64,000 bases of DNA from JAWSVE01 sp050789445 (GCA_050789445.1 JAILXR010000001.1:682001-746000), one strand, 5' to 3'. Shown: positions 9,529 through 18,307, counted from the stretch's first letter. Numbers and translations: made by a program. Notes: generated from the letters alone by a model not told the origin.

Positions 9529-9870
9529 TCATCGATATTCTATATTTTCGATATAATAATACTGAGTTCCATCCGGTATTTTAATAGTAATTTCATCATC
9601 AATGCGTTTTCCTAATAGTGCTTTTGCCAGTGGCGAATCCATGCTGAGTTTGTTTTTTCGTAAATCAAATTCATCAGGGCCGACAATTTGATAGATAACG
9701 GGTTCTTCTGTTTCGCTACCTGTTTCTTTTGTTAGCGTGACGTAAGCGCCAAAGAAAACTTTTGAGGTGTCATTGGGTGATGAATCAACAATGGTAAATT
9801 CATCTAAACGTTTTGTCAGGTAGCGTACTCGACGATCAATTTCAGCCAATCTTCTTTTGCCGTAAATGTA
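9529..9870 (-). pseudogene. greB: greB 3' fragment (host transcription elongation factor), cut by the island
   Basis: The minus strand encodes the C-terminal two thirds of a GreB factor, starting within the conserved DYIYGK motif. YIYGKRRLAEIDRRVRYLTK is readable from 9870, followed by KVFFGAYVTL and MDSPLAKALLGK. There is no proper start; the first ATG in frame is at 9849. The missing N-terminal part is found at 50891-51064 and ends exactly at the same motif (GDRSENGDYI). The two parts sum to about 165 residues, the normal GreB length. This is strong evidence that 9871-50890 is inserted DNA. Confidence 0.9.
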
Positions 9871-9899
9871 TTATAACCCCTATATAATCCATACTATTT
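9871..9899. repeat. Left terminal repeat of the island
   Basis: Contains ACCCCT (9876-9881) and CATACTATTT (9890-9899), 8 bases apart. The same blocks occur in inverted orientation at the right end, 5 bases apart. They are likely binding sites for the trio recombinases. The 9-base TATATAATC at 9881-9889 also recurs directly at 50891-50899 inside the greB 5' fragment. Confidence 0.65.
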
Positions 9900-9962
9900 G
9901 TTGCGATGGGCATCCTTTATCCCTATCGTAGGGCGGGAGTTGTTGTAAGTAGGGTTGTTCGT

Positions 9963-11279
9963 ATGAAGCATTCGATGAAGTTGGCGGTAACCTTCACTGA
10001 TACGGCGAGTGGCAACCGTCATCAGTTGCCTGCCGTGTATACTCACAGAGGTGTCTTGGTTTCACATCTTCGTTATCTGGCCTGGTACTCAGAAAAGAGT
10101 GACTCATGGCGGGAGAAGTCGGTTTTTGCTGTAAGGCTACTGATCGATTACATCGAATCGGCTCCCACGTTCAAGAAGGCGACGTCGTTGCTAAAAAGCT
10201 TTACCGAAGCTTTAGTTACGGGAACGATTAATTATGAAACAAGTGATGACCCTTTAAAGTTATTCTGGAAGCCAAGAGGCTTAACCGCTGCAAATACTTT
10301 GCTTTTCCATATAACTCACTACACCGACTTCTTGTCTATGCAGGAAGGCTATGAACAAAGTCGAATAAACCCATTCAGGTCAGCCACTAATTGGGAAGAA
10401 AGGATGAATTGGTGTGCTTACTATCATAAACAAGCCAATGTTTTCCTTAATCACCTATCATCTTATGCGGAGGCAAAAAAAGCAGCTGCTAGAAAACGGC
10501 TTGTATATACTCCGATGCAGCTTCTAATCAGCAATGATAAAGCGGAAAGGTTTCCAGAAAATAAGATTGACTGCTTGCTGCATGAAGGTTTTATAGTTAG
10601 AGGGCGTACTGACTATCGATCACAAGCAATTACCATGCTTATGAATTACGGTGGGCTTCGAAAGAGTGAGATATTTCACATATTTACATCTGATATAACG
10701 CTAGATCCAAATCATGAAGATGAAGCTCTAGTGAGAGTGTTTCATCCTGTCTATGGTAAGTCCCCCGATCCTAGGTACAAAAATAGATCTGAATATCTGC
10801 TTTGTGAAACAGGCTATAAACCGAGAAATCAGTACCGCTTAACAGAAAGGTTGTATTCAGGCTGGAAAAACCCCCTGATGACCAGTAAAGATGGTTTTTT
10901 TGAAGTGATCTTCAATCCAACCTATAAAGCAAAAGAGTTCCTTGATACATGGGTTAAATATCTTAAGTACCAACGGGTAGAACCAATTAATCCGCACCCC
11001 TTTGCGTTTACTAATGATAGGGGTGAACCGGACACGCTCAAGAACTTCCAGAGGCGCCACAGACGAGCTGTGGAGCGAATAGGTTTAGAGTGTAAGAAAG
11101 AGGCAGGCACTTCCGAGCATGGCCACAGGCATGCCTATGGTTATAGATCAAGGCAGTCAGGTCTCAGTCAGGTGGACCTGCAGAAGGCTATGCATCATGC
11201 AAATCCGAATTCATGCTTGGTTTACATCAAGCCGACAACCGATGATATCAGATCTGAAATGAGGAGGGCTGAGAGATGA
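9963..11279 (+). CDS. gmtY: Gamma-mobile-trio recombinase GmtY-like (tyrosine recombinase)
   Basis: A 438-residue tyrosine recombinase, first gene of the trio. Catalytic-box residues are visible: an arginine in YGGLRKSEIF, HGHRHAYGYR (box with histidine and arginine), MHHANPNS and the candidate nucleophile tyrosine in SCLVYIKPTT. The ATG at 9963 was preferred because AGGG lies 8 bases upstream; an in-frame ATG at 9906 would add 19 residues but has no ribosome site. Its 3' end overlaps gmtZ by 4 bases (ATGA), so the two are translationally coupled. It lies about 90 bases from the left end of the island. The identity as GmtY is from gene order, sizes and the recombinase signature. The more general class would be a Tn554-like recombinase trio. 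Confidence 0.78.
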   Translation: MKHSMKLAVTFTDTASGNRHQLPAVYTHRGVLVSHLRYLAWYSEKSDSWREKSVFAVRLLIDYIESAPTFKKATSLLKSFTEALVTGTINYETSDDPLKLFWKPRGLTAANTLLFHITHYTDFLSMQEGYEQSRINPFRSATNWEERMNWCAYYHKQANVFLNHLSSYAEAKKAAARKRLVYTPMQLLISNDKAERFPENKIDCLLHEGFIVRGRTDYRSQAITMLMNYGGLRKSEIFHIFTSDITLDPNHEDEALVRVFHPVYGKSPDPRYKNRSEYLLCETGYKPRNQYRLTERLYSGWKNPLMTSKDGFFEVIFNPTYKAKEFLDTWVKYLKYQRVEPINPHPFAFTNDRGEPDTLKNFQRRHRRAVERIGLECKKEAGTSEHGHRHAYGYRSRQSGLSQVDLQKAMHHANPNSCLVYIKPTTDDIRSEMRRAER

Positions 11280-14008
11280 GCCAATGGGAAGGCGCTGAGC
11301 CCACCGTTTTTTCCGTGACTCCATCAAGTTTGGCGGAGCTGAAAAGTATCTGTAAAGCTCATGGTATTAACAACACTGTAGAATATAAAGAGCGATATAA
11401 GAAGATTCCTGGCCTCCCTGCTCACCCAGAGCGTGTTTTTAGAAATGAATGGATAAGTTATACGGATTTTTTTGATATTCCTCATGTTAAGGAGTATCGA
11501 GAGCTGAAGAAGGAGGTTCAGAAACAAGGAATTAAATCCAAGAAAGAATATACGTCATGGGTTAGATCGCTGAATGATTCTAGCTATCCGAGGCAGCCAG
11601 AAGAAGCATATAAAGACGAGTGGGAAAATTGGTTTGATTTTTGTGGGAAAGAAAAACCGTTCAAGCCAGATTATATAACCAGGCCCTATAAAATATGGGC
11701 GACAAAAATTGAAGAATTCATGAAACAGGCTTATGGTGGTGGATCAAAAGAAACCCACCTGTGTCGTTTCGTTAGGATGTATGTTGAGAAGTATGATAAT
11801 AGTTTATCTCCGCAAGAATTGCTTACAAAAGAAAGGGTTAATATTAGGCCGTTTCGAGAAGAGCTAAAGAAACTACCAACAGATAATTATCGTCGGAATA
11901 TCATAATTGCTGTTAATGAGTTTTTGAATTTTATTATCAGTAACGATTTGACTGATGAAGACGAAGACACTGGTGAGATTGTACGTGTTTTGGACGCTCG
12001 TAACCCGTTCATGCTTTTAGCTGAAGATAAAAGTGTTACGGCTCCAAGTCGCAGTGAGACAACTAAACCTTGTCTTCAATATTATTTTGTAAGAAAAGCT
12101 CAGGAATGGATCATTCCAGAGAGTGCTAAGACCTTTAAGGACCTTGGTCATTTACAGAAATTTGACGCTGATTGGGTAAAAATACCTGCGAATTTGGTGG
12201 ACTACTCTGACCCGGATTGCGTTGTCCGGAAACAGGGTAAGCAATATTACCTGTGGTGCCCTACCGATTGGATTCATACATACGCACTAACCAAAGTACC
12301 CCTCAGAGGTCGCCAGATCGCTTATAACGATTCTGGGGAGGGCGACAAAGAGATAGCTGGGTTGGATGCGAACGGTGACATTGTATGGGTTAAGAACAAG
12401 AATTCATTGGCCGGTAGTACAAAAGCCCAGTCTTTCATCAAGAAGCTTGCTGATGGAAACCTGGGCATGTACACCACGACGAACAAAACTAGCAATGGAG
12501 GAGCAGGGTATTCCGTTCCTTGGATACCAGAGGATCTTGCATACTGGCTAGTTCGGCTGCGCAAGTGGCAAGAGAAGTACAATCCCATAACCGAAGCCAC
12601 CGCATGGACCCGTTGTGAACGCACCAACCTCAATGAGGTCCAACTAAAAGCCAAAGGGGTCAATTGCTTTTTGTTCAGGGTATTTGATGGCATCGAGCCA
12701 AAGAATCCTAGCTCTGCACTCACAATGCGGTTGGCTGCAACGTTGTACCATATACAACCATCAACGCTGACGTTGGCTGAGTTGAAGGGCAGCGCCCATA
12801 GTCTTTCAAGTTACAAGTCCAAATATACCCCTCATTCCATGCGAGTTAGCCTGATAACTGCCTACATCATGGAAATGGGAATGCCTGTAGAGATTGTCAT
12901 GAAGGTGGTTGGCCATTCATCCATTGTCATGTCAATTTATTATTGTAAGGTCACACAAAGCGATATTCGGAGAAAGTTTGAAGAGGCCGAAAAAAGAGCA
13001 TTGAAGTCGCAGGCTGAAGCGATACAGGCTGCGATAGAACAAAATAATATTGAGTCCGTTAAAAACCAGTTGGTTGCGTCAAACCAAGACTTATTGCAGT
13101 CGCTTACCAATGATGTGCCTGCAGGGAACTATGTTTTTCGTGATTACGGTATTTGTCCGTTTGCTGCATCAAGGTGCAGTGATGGAGGTGAAGAAATTGG
13201 TGCAACCAAAGTCTACGGCCCTGTTCCTTCAGGTTATCTTGGATCTCAAAACTGCTTTCGTTGTCGGCACTTCATCACTGGCCCAGTTTTCATGGGCGGT
13301 TTGCTTTCTATTACTAACGAAATTTTATTGGAGGCAAATGACCAGTCAGAAGTCTGTCAGAGTCTTCAGAACAAGATCAGGCCCATCAACGACAAGGTAT
13401 ATGAACTGGATAAGCAAGAGTATATAGCGAATCATAGACAGCAGCCCTTTGATAGTAGTTCAAGAGCACCTCTCGAGTTCAAGCTCAGAAAGCTTGAGTC
13501 GGAGTATGAAAGTTCAGCAAAAAAAATGGATATGATGCTTTGTGATCTTCAGTCGTCCTATAAGTTTATTCAACTGTCTCAATCCATTCTTAATGGGCAG
13601 TGTCGTGAGAATGATTCCAGCCTAGCACTGATTAAAATGGCTAACGCTGAGGTGCAGATTGAGTTAGATGACACGTCTCATTTTCAACAGCTTCATGAGA
13701 TTTGTGAAAACGCAGCGATATATGAAAGTTGCAACCCATCTAGGGCGATAATTCCTCGTTCTCAACTACTTGATCGTATGGCAAGCTTTAATGGGTTAGC
13801 TCCAAGCCTGTTTTTGCTTTCTAAGGATGAGCAATTAAAAGTTGGTAATCAGTTTGTAGCGTTATTCAAATCGAGGTTGAAGTCGTGGGAGAGGGTAAGC
13901 CAATTGATTGATGGGCATCTCAAGCTCTCAGACTTGGTTGGAGAAGAGAGAATAAAGCCTTCAGAAATTGAACTCATCAGAAAAGAAGCAGTGCCTGCTC
14001 TGCTATAG
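11276..14008 (+). CDS. gmtZ: Gamma-mobile-trio integrase GmtZ-like (large tyrosine recombinase)
   Basis: A 910-residue protein. The N-terminus (about 15-120) holds two integrase-type repeats ending in WISYTDFFD and WENWFDFCG. The middle has a core-binding region. The catalytic domain (about 400-570) shows YTPHSMRVSLITAYI, then VVGHSSIVMSIYYCKV, giving the H-x-x-R, histidine and tyrosine positions of tyrosine recombinases. The C-terminal part has a cysteine-rich element (YGICPFAASRC with NCFRCRHF), probably metal-binding, then a helical tail. It overlaps gmtY by 4 bases and precedes gmtX by 8. It is much larger than ordinary phage integrases, as expected for the second protein of such trios. 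It probably acts together with the other two in integration and excision. Confidence 0.78.
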   Translation: MSQWEGAEPTVFSVTPSSLAELKSICKAHGINNTVEYKERYKKIPGLPAHPERVFRNEWISYTDFFDIPHVKEYRELKKEVQKQGIKSKKEYTSWVRSLNDSSYPRQPEEAYKDEWENWFDFCGKEKPFKPDYITRPYKIWATKIEEFMKQAYGGGSKETHLCRFVRMYVEKYDNSLSPQELLTKERVNIRPFREELKKLPTDNYRRNIIIAVNEFLNFIISNDLTDEDEDTGEIVRVLDARNPFMLLAEDKSVTAPSRSETTKPCLQYYFVRKAQEWIIPESAKTFKDLGHLQKFDADWVKIPANLVDYSDPDCVVRKQGKQYYLWCPTDWIHTYALTKVPLRGRQIAYNDSGEGDKEIAGLDANGDIVWVKNKNSLAGSTKAQSFIKKLADGNLGMYTTTNKTSNGGAGYSVPWIPEDLAYWLVRLRKWQEKYNPITEATAWTRCERTNLNEVQLKAKGVNCFLFRVFDGIEPKNPSSALTMRLAATLYHIQPSTLTLAELKGSAHSLSSYKSKYTPHSMRVSLITAYIMEMGMPVEIVMKVVGHSSIVMSIYYCKVTQSDIRRKFEEAEKRALKSQAEAIQAAIEQNNIESVKNQLVASNQDLLQSLTNDVPAGNYVFRDYGICPFAASRCSDGGEEIGATKVYGPVPSGYLGSQNCFRCRHFITGPVFMGGLLSITNEILLEANDQSEVCQSLQNKIRPINDKVYELDKQEYIANHRQQPFDSSSRAPLEFKLRKLESEYESSAKKMDMMLCDLQSSYKFIQLSQSILNGQCRENDSSLALIKMANAEVQIELDDTSHFQQLHEICENAAIYESCNPSRAIIPRSQLLDRMASFNGLAPSLFLLSKDEQLKVGNQFVALFKSRLKSWERVSQLIDGHLKLSDLVGEERIKPSEIELIRKEAVPALL

Positions 14009-14016
14009 GGAACATC

Positions 14017-14622
14017 ATGCAGCCTAAAGAATTGCTCGAAAAGCTGAAAGAGTCAGCTACTTCTAGGGTGAGCAAAACACTAGATGCGATTTACGAAATC
14101 TGTATAGAGCAGGAGCAACGGAGGCTTTATGATTTCTCCGTAGCTACCATCGCGCGGTTAGGTCATAAAAGAGGTGTACCGAAAGCTCAAAGTCTGCGCA
14201 ATAAAACGGGGGAGCAATACCGTGCGCTTCTTCGAGCCTTTGAGGAGTGCCATCGTGGAGATAAGCCACGGATCGAGACTAGGTCCGAAGACGACTGGAT
14301 TGAAGAAATTCAGAATCCAAAGCATAAGCTTCTCGCTCGTATTCAGGCTTCCGAGCTGGCTGCAGCAAACAAAAAGCTGCGGAATTTTATTCCGCCTGGT
14401 ACTCGCATTGAAATAAAGGACTATCAAAACGAAAACATAGTTGAAGATCGTAAGTTAAATAGCTCCGAAAGACGGGCACTGGAGTACATTCTTTCAGATG
14501 AATTTCTCTCGAGGTGGCAGTTTTGCATCTCGAGTCATGGAGAATTTATTGATATGAATGGCAACGTTGTGCTCAGACCGGGAACGGCAGATGCCATAAG
14601 GAAAGTGTTGGCTTTTCTTTAG
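14017..14622 (+). CDS. gmtX: Gamma-mobile-trio accessory protein GmtX-like
   Basis: A 201-residue, largely helical and charged protein, third of the trio, starting 8 bases after gmtZ. It has a winged-helix-like start (YDFSVATIARLGHKRGVPKA) and no recombinase catalytic residues. Small third proteins in recombinase trios are thought to assist or direct the two recombinases. The role here is inferred from position. It is convergent with the element-borne greB, with only 24 bases between the stop codons. Confidence 0.72.
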   Translation: MQPKELLEKLKESATSRVSKTLDAIYEICIEQEQRRLYDFSVATIARLGHKRGVPKAQSLRNKTGEQYRALLRAFEECHRGDKPRIETRSEDDWIEEIQNPKHKLLARIQASELAAANKKLRNFIPPGTRIEIKDYQNENIVEDRKLNSSERRALEYILSDEFLSRWQFCISSHGEFIDMNGNVVLRPGTADAIRKVLAFL

Positions 14623-14646
14623 GTTTAGGTGCTATGCGATATCGGC

Positions 14647-15117
14647 TCATACATAATTAATTGATATCACCCACCACTCGGCTGTTCCCTTTGGGGTTTT
14701 GACGACAAAGTCATCATCTACACTTTTACCAAGGAGCGCACGGGCCATCGGTGCATCGATAGAAATGTAGTCTTTTTCTTCGCCGATCTCATCGACTCCC
14801 ACAATACGGAAACGCTTCTTATCTCCATCGTCATTCTCAATTTCAACCCAAGCGCCAAAAAAGACTTTTCCATCCTGCTGGGGTGAATGATCAACGATTT
14901 TTAGTTCATCTAATCGCTTTCTTAAATAACGGACGCGACGGTCGATTTCTCTAAGTAATTTTTTATTATATTGGTAGTCAGCATTTTCACTACGATCTCC
15001 TAACGAAGCCGCCCAGGTTACTAGTTTCGTTACTTCTGGCCGTTTCTTAAGCCACAGGTAATCGAGCTCACGCTTCAGGGCTTCATGACCTTCTCTAGTA
15101 ATTAAGTTTGTTTTCAA
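14647..15117 (-). CDS. greB: GreB transcript cleavage factor carried by the island
   Basis: A complete GreB of 156 residues with the N-terminal coiled coil (LGDRSENADYQYNKK, acidic tip GDRSENADY) and the C-terminal FKBP-like domain (KVFFGAWVEIENDDG, SIDAPMARALLGK). It stimulates RNA cleavage by backtracked RNA polymerase. It resembles the enteric GreB type (DYQYNKK) and not the interrupted host gene (DYIYGK), so it is not a duplicate of the host copy. The TTG at 15117 is the likely start: AGGGG precedes it by 5 bases and the protein then begins MKTNLITREG as in E. coli. A TTG at 15153 further upstream is less likely. It lies directly behind the recombinase trio and may restore GreB function lost on insertion (inference). 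Confidence 0.88.
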   Translation of the reverse strand: MKTNLITREGHEALKRELDYLWLKKRPEVTKLVTWAASLGDRSENADYQYNKKLLREIDRRVRYLRKRLDELKIVDHSPQQDGKVFFGAWVEIENDDGDKKRFRIVGVDEIGEEKDYISIDAPMARALLGKSVDDDFVVKTPKGTAEWWVISINYV

Positions 15118-15973
15118 CTCTACCCCTTTTGGCGCCCTGTGTCTGGATACCAAACATTTGAGTTTTCGCTACGACAGGTACACGCTATAAAAAATTCAGT
15201 GAATGACAGTCCTATTCAATTAGGGCCTTCAGCAACGCATCTCTAGTATTATAAAGCTAATGTCCACATTGGTTGCCGCTTGCATAATCTCATCTAACTT
15301 GAGCGGTAGTTTCGTAGTTATTGATACAGCGATCTCATGAAGCTTGATCACCCAATCGCCTGGAGAGTGCACGCGGCGGTTGTCGGATCGCTGGCCGCTT
15401 TACTACAAAACAGCCATCAGTCTCGAAGAACCTTCGGTAGCAAGCCCGCTCGTTTCTGGCCTTCCAGCATGTGTATATTCCGGCCCATCATGAACCGAAT
15501 TCTATCTAATGGTGGACGTGGTAGCCATCATTGTCCAAGGGTGGAGGTTTATTAAGAGCTTCCCCGACTTCAGCAATTGCGCCCATTGTCGACATTTCAA
15601 AGGGAATTAGACCAGACTGACACATCCCGGCCTCTTCCCAAAAGCGGACGTCACCAGCACCATGGGTAGATCCGCTACACTTAGTCCTTCCTCATGATGT
15701 TCATGGCTATTCCTGAACGACAGGGTGCGAAAGGGCAGCCACTCGTGCTGATCGTCCATAGCCTTTAGATAGCAGCGGGAGTATGCGCATAAACGCCATT
15801 ACGGGACTGCTGGCCAGCGCTCTCCCACAACGCTCCAGATACCCCATAGCAGAGGCTGCCTTCGGCAGAGGGAATCGGCAATTGTCGGCACGTACCTGCC
15901 GCTCGCAATGTGCTAAATCGGGGACGTATATCTTAGCTCCCTACACCGAGATCTACATTTTAATTGAATAGGC
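15118..15973. other. Decayed spacer between the trio/greB and the mercury region
   Basis: There is no intact gene in about 850 bases. Protein-like stretches on the minus strand change frame repeatedly (see the remnant at 15506-15759). Another open piece upstream of it, around 15770-15920, is not recognised. No transposon ends or repeats were seen. Confidence 0.5.
15506..15759 (-). pseudogene. Frameshifted remnant of an unrecognised gene
   Basis: From an ATG at 15759 the minus strand reads protein-like sequence (MDDQHEWLPFRTLSFRNSHE...). Around 15660-15690 a better frame takes over (GDVRFWEEAGMCQSGLIPFE, then EVGEALNKPPPLDNDGYHVH) and ends at 15506. The switch suggests one frameshifted gene. 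The family is not recognised. Confidence 0.45.
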
Positions 15974-16005
15974 TTGACTCCGTATCATAGTACGGCGTTT
16001 ATGCT
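15974..16005 (+). promoter_or_regulatory. MerR-type promoter/operator 1
   Basis: TTGACT (15974-15979) and TATGCT (16000-16005) are separated by 20 bases, the overlong spacing typical of MerR-activated promoters. Inside is the dyad ACTCCGTA/GTACGG, the mercury MerR operator signature. It heads the transporter-merE-merR unit, so merR is probably autoregulated. Confidence 0.82.
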
Positions 16006-16043
16006 AGCCTTGACTGAACTTAACTCCAGACTCGAGTTTCCAT

Positions 16044-16580
16044 ATGTACAAGGTCGTTTCGGCATCTAGAATCATATTTGCCTCACCCGGGCAGAGGTTA
16101 GCAGGGGCTACGAGTTTTATTGCTTTTTTCATGCTCTATCTGATGACCTTGCCAGCCGCTTTTACTGGGGGCCGTGTCAGCCTGGAATCGCTCCGCTTTC
16201 TGGATGCAAAGCTGATTACGTTTTCCATAGTGATGGCCGCATTGATCGCACCAACCCTATCGATGATGATTTTTCTGTTAGGGCAGCATCGACGGGCAAG
16301 TTCCAGAGCCGTTGCCGGTGGTTTAACCGTTGGCTTACTGACTCCACTATTATGCTGTTCCCCCCTCCTGCCCACGCTGATGACTGTGCTGGCCGGTATT
16401 TCCCCGGCATTGGTGGGAACCTATGGGTGGCGTGTCCAATGGTTTATCGCCTCTTACCAGGACTCGCTGTTTGTCGGAGCGATGCTGTTGCTGGCGCTGG
16501 CCCTGCACCAGAATGCCAAACGGGTGGTCCAGGCTGATGCATGTCCGATACGGGATAATCAGGCGACGGAAAAGTCATAA
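16044..16580 (+). CDS. Putative mercury transport membrane protein with vicinal cysteines
   Basis: A 178-residue protein with four hydrophobic segments. A vicinal cysteine pair (C104-C105, in LLTPLLCCSPLLPT) lies in a membrane helix, resembling the metal-relay cysteines of MerT-type importers. It is the first gene downstream of a MerR-type promoter and 22 bases before merE, which supports a role in mercuric ion movement. It is longer than MerT and not clearly homologous to a named Mer protein. The start at ATG 16044 lacks a strong ribosome site. Confidence 0.65.
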   Translation: MYKVVSASRIIFASPGQRLAGATSFIAFFMLYLMTLPAAFTGGRVSLESLRFLDAKLITFSIVMAALIAPTLSMMIFLLGQHRRASSRAVAGGLTVGLLTPLLCCSPLLPTLMTVLAGISPALVGTYGWRVQWFIASYQDSLFVGAMLLLALALHQNAKRVVQADACPIRDNQATEKS

Positions 16581-16602
16581 AACGAGGCCAAAGAGAGGTA
16601 AT

Positions 16603-16902
16603 ATGATGAACATGGCAGAGCAATCGAAGACGCGTAGCCTAAAAGGTTATCTGTTGGCCGGGATGGCAGTAGTGACCTGTCCCTGTCATATAGTAATCGC
16701 TATCTCGCTGCTTTCGGGAACGGTGGCAGGGGCGTTTTTAAGTGAGCATATCGTCATCGCATCACTGCTTTTGCTCGCTGTGTTTATGCTCTCCACCACA
16801 GGTGCCGTACGTTTGCTGGGCCAGGGTTCTACACCAGAAGTCAGAGGTTCGAATAGTCAATGCGAAGCCCGCCCCGCAGTTACATGCAATAAGGAGATCT
16901 AG
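16603..16902 (+). CDS. merE: MerE-like mercury transport protein
   Basis: A 99-residue inner-membrane protein with two helices and the motif AVVTCPCHIVIAISLLSGTV, closely matching the CPC motif and following helix of MerE. MerE takes part in uptake of inorganic and methyl mercury. The C-terminal tail is longer than in Tn21 MerE (about 78 residues) and carries two extra cysteines. The start ATG at 16603 follows GAGAGG. Its stop overlaps the merR GTG by one base, so the two are coupled. Confidence 0.82.
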   Translation: MMNMAEQSKTRSLKGYLLAGMAVVTCPCHIVIAISLLSGTVAGAFLSEHIVIASLLLLAVFMLSTTGAVRLLGQGSTPEVRGSNSQCEARPAVTCNKEI

Positions 16903-17303
16903 TGTCCGGATTAACCATTGGAAAGCTAGCCAAAGCTGCTGAAGTTAACGTTGAAACAATACGCTATTACCAGCGTCTCGGGCTTCTTTCGGAGCCAGCA
17001 AAACCGTCTGAAGGTTATCGCTTCTATCCTCAAACGTATGTGGCACGTATCCGCTTTATCAAACGTGCACAAGGTGTCGGTTTCACGCTGAAGGAAATAG
17101 CACAGCTTTTCTCTCTCGGCGAACACCAATGTGATGACATCCAGGCTTTGGCGAGACTCAAGCGCCAGGAGGTGGATCGTCAGGTGAGAGACCTGCAAGC
17201 CATGGCCGGATTATTAGACCAGCTTATCCTACGCTGTGATGAAAGTCGGCACTCGGATCACTGCGCGCTGATTGAAGAGTTGTCCCAAGAAGCAAAGTTC
17301 TAA
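16902..17303 (+). CDS. merR: Mercuric resistance regulator MerR
   Basis: A 133-residue MerR with the N-terminal winged helix (LTIGKLAKAAEVNVETIRYY) and a dimerisation helix. The mercury-binding cysteines are at C77, C112 and C121, with the same spacing (35 and 9) as C82, C117 and C126 of the classical protein. It represses without Hg(II) and activates by untwisting promoters with 19-20 bp spacers. Its targets here are probably the four matching promoters at 15974, 17321, 18348 and 24032. Unusually, it is third in a co-directional unit and not divergent from merT. It starts with GTG overlapping the merE stop. Confidence 0.93.
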   Translation: MSGLTIGKLAKAAEVNVETIRYYQRLGLLSEPAKPSEGYRFYPQTYVARIRFIKRAQGVGFTLKEIAQLFSLGEHQCDDIQALARLKRQEVDRQVRDLQAMAGLLDQLILRCDESRHSDHCALIEELSQEAKF

Positions 17304-17320
17304 TGCCCCTCCTTTGAAGC

Positions 17321-17352
17321 TTGACTCTGCTCTAGGGTACGGCATCCAAGAT
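17321..17352 (+). promoter_or_regulatory. MerR-type promoter/operator 2
   Basis: TTGACT at 17321-17326, the right half-site GGTACGG at 17336-17342 and a weak -10 (CAAGAT at 17347-17352) after a 20-base spacer. It heads the LRR lipoprotein gene. The left half-site (CTCTGCT) is degenerate, so regulation may be weaker. Confidence 0.68.
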
Positions 17353-17431
17353 GGGATAACGACAAGCTTCGTAAAGGTATGAGGTGGCCCCATATCTGCG
17401 AACTGATCGATCCGGGTATCTAGGAGGGCTT

Positions 17432-18307
17432 ATGTCTAATATGTCTCAGTTGCTTGTACTCGTCCTGTTCATCGTTCTTTCTGGATGTGCTACTCAAGAG
17501 AAAACCCATCAGGATAGTGATCCTGCCGTATTCCGCGTATCAGATATTTCCATTGGCGATGTGAGACTGAGATATTGCATCGATAGCTTGCAAAACATCT
17601 ATACCGCTGAGGTTACACATTTGAGTTGCCAAGGCGTTGCTTCACTGGAGGGCATCAGCGCTTTTACCAATTTGTCCTATCTAAACCTGAACAAAGGCGC
17701 TCTTTCCGATATTCAGGAACTGAGTCGCCTTGATAAGCTGCATTATCTGTTTCTGAACGGAAACCAGATTTCGGATCTACAATCACTGGCCGGACTGGTT
17801 GGCTTGAAATCGTTAGATCTCAGTAACAACCAGGTGAGCGATGCTTCCCCTCTCCAGGAATTAACCAACCTGAAATCCCTGTATATCAGCAACAATCAGA
17901 TCAAAGAAATCAGCCCGTTCGGAAAACTACGAAAGCTGGAGCTATTGTTTTTTTCCAGCAACCAGGTTTCGGATATTGAACCGCTTAGCGGGCTAAGCCG
18001 ATTAACCGCGTTGCATTTTTATGAAAACAAGGTTTCAGATATCAGTGCACTGAACGGATTAACCCGATTAACGGATCTGAACTTTGCATACAATCCAGTC
18101 AGTGACGTTAATCCATTGAGCAGTCTTACAACCCTGACCAGCTTATCTTTTCACTATACCCAGGTAGCCGACATCAGCCCTCTTCGTGGGTTAACCAGTC
18201 TTACCGCACTATTGATGCACTACACCCCTGTGACCTGCGCCAAGGTGCGGCAACTGGAAGTCAGCCTGGCTAAGGCAAAGATTGTTACTCCTGGCTGCAT
18301 TGAATAA
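17432..18307 (+). CDS. Leucine-rich-repeat lipoprotein under a MerR-type promoter
   Basis: A 291-residue protein with a lipoprotein signal (hydrophobic segment then LSGC lipobox, cysteine near residue 19), so it is anchored to a membrane facing the periplasm or outside. Residues about 60-275 contain ten or so 22-residue internalin-type leucine-rich repeats (LKSLDLSNNQVSDASPLQEL and similar). Paired cysteines occur near both ends of the repeat domain. It begins at ATG 17432 with AGGAGG upstream and stands alone between MerR-type promoters 2 and 3. LRR proteins bind other proteins; no enzymatic role is expected. Such a gene is not part of known mer operons, so its link to mercury rests only on the operator. 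Confidence 0.85.
   Translation: MSNMSQLLVLVLFIVLSGCATQEKTHQDSDPAVFRVSDISIGDVRLRYCIDSLQNIYTAEVTHLSCQGVASLEGISAFTNLSYLNLNKGALSDIQELSRLDKLHYLFLNGNQISDLQSLAGLVGLKSLDLSNNQVSDASPLQELTNLKSLYISNNQIKEISPFGKLRKLELLFFSSNQVSDIEPLSGLSRLTALHFYENKVSDISALNGLTRLTDLNFAYNPVSDVNPLSSLTTLTSLSFHYTQVADISPLRGLTSLTALLMHYTPVTCAKVRQLEVSLAKAKIVTPGCIE

Noticed and set aside
12322..12723. A 133-codon minus-strand frame within gmtZ
   Set aside because: It lies wholly inside the recombinase frame, has no ribosome site and reads as an antisense shadow.
14647..15117. The internal greB as a tandem duplicate of the host gene
   Set aside because: Its coiled-coil motif (DYQYNKK) and most residues differ from the host fragments (DYIYGK). 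It belongs to another GreB lineage.
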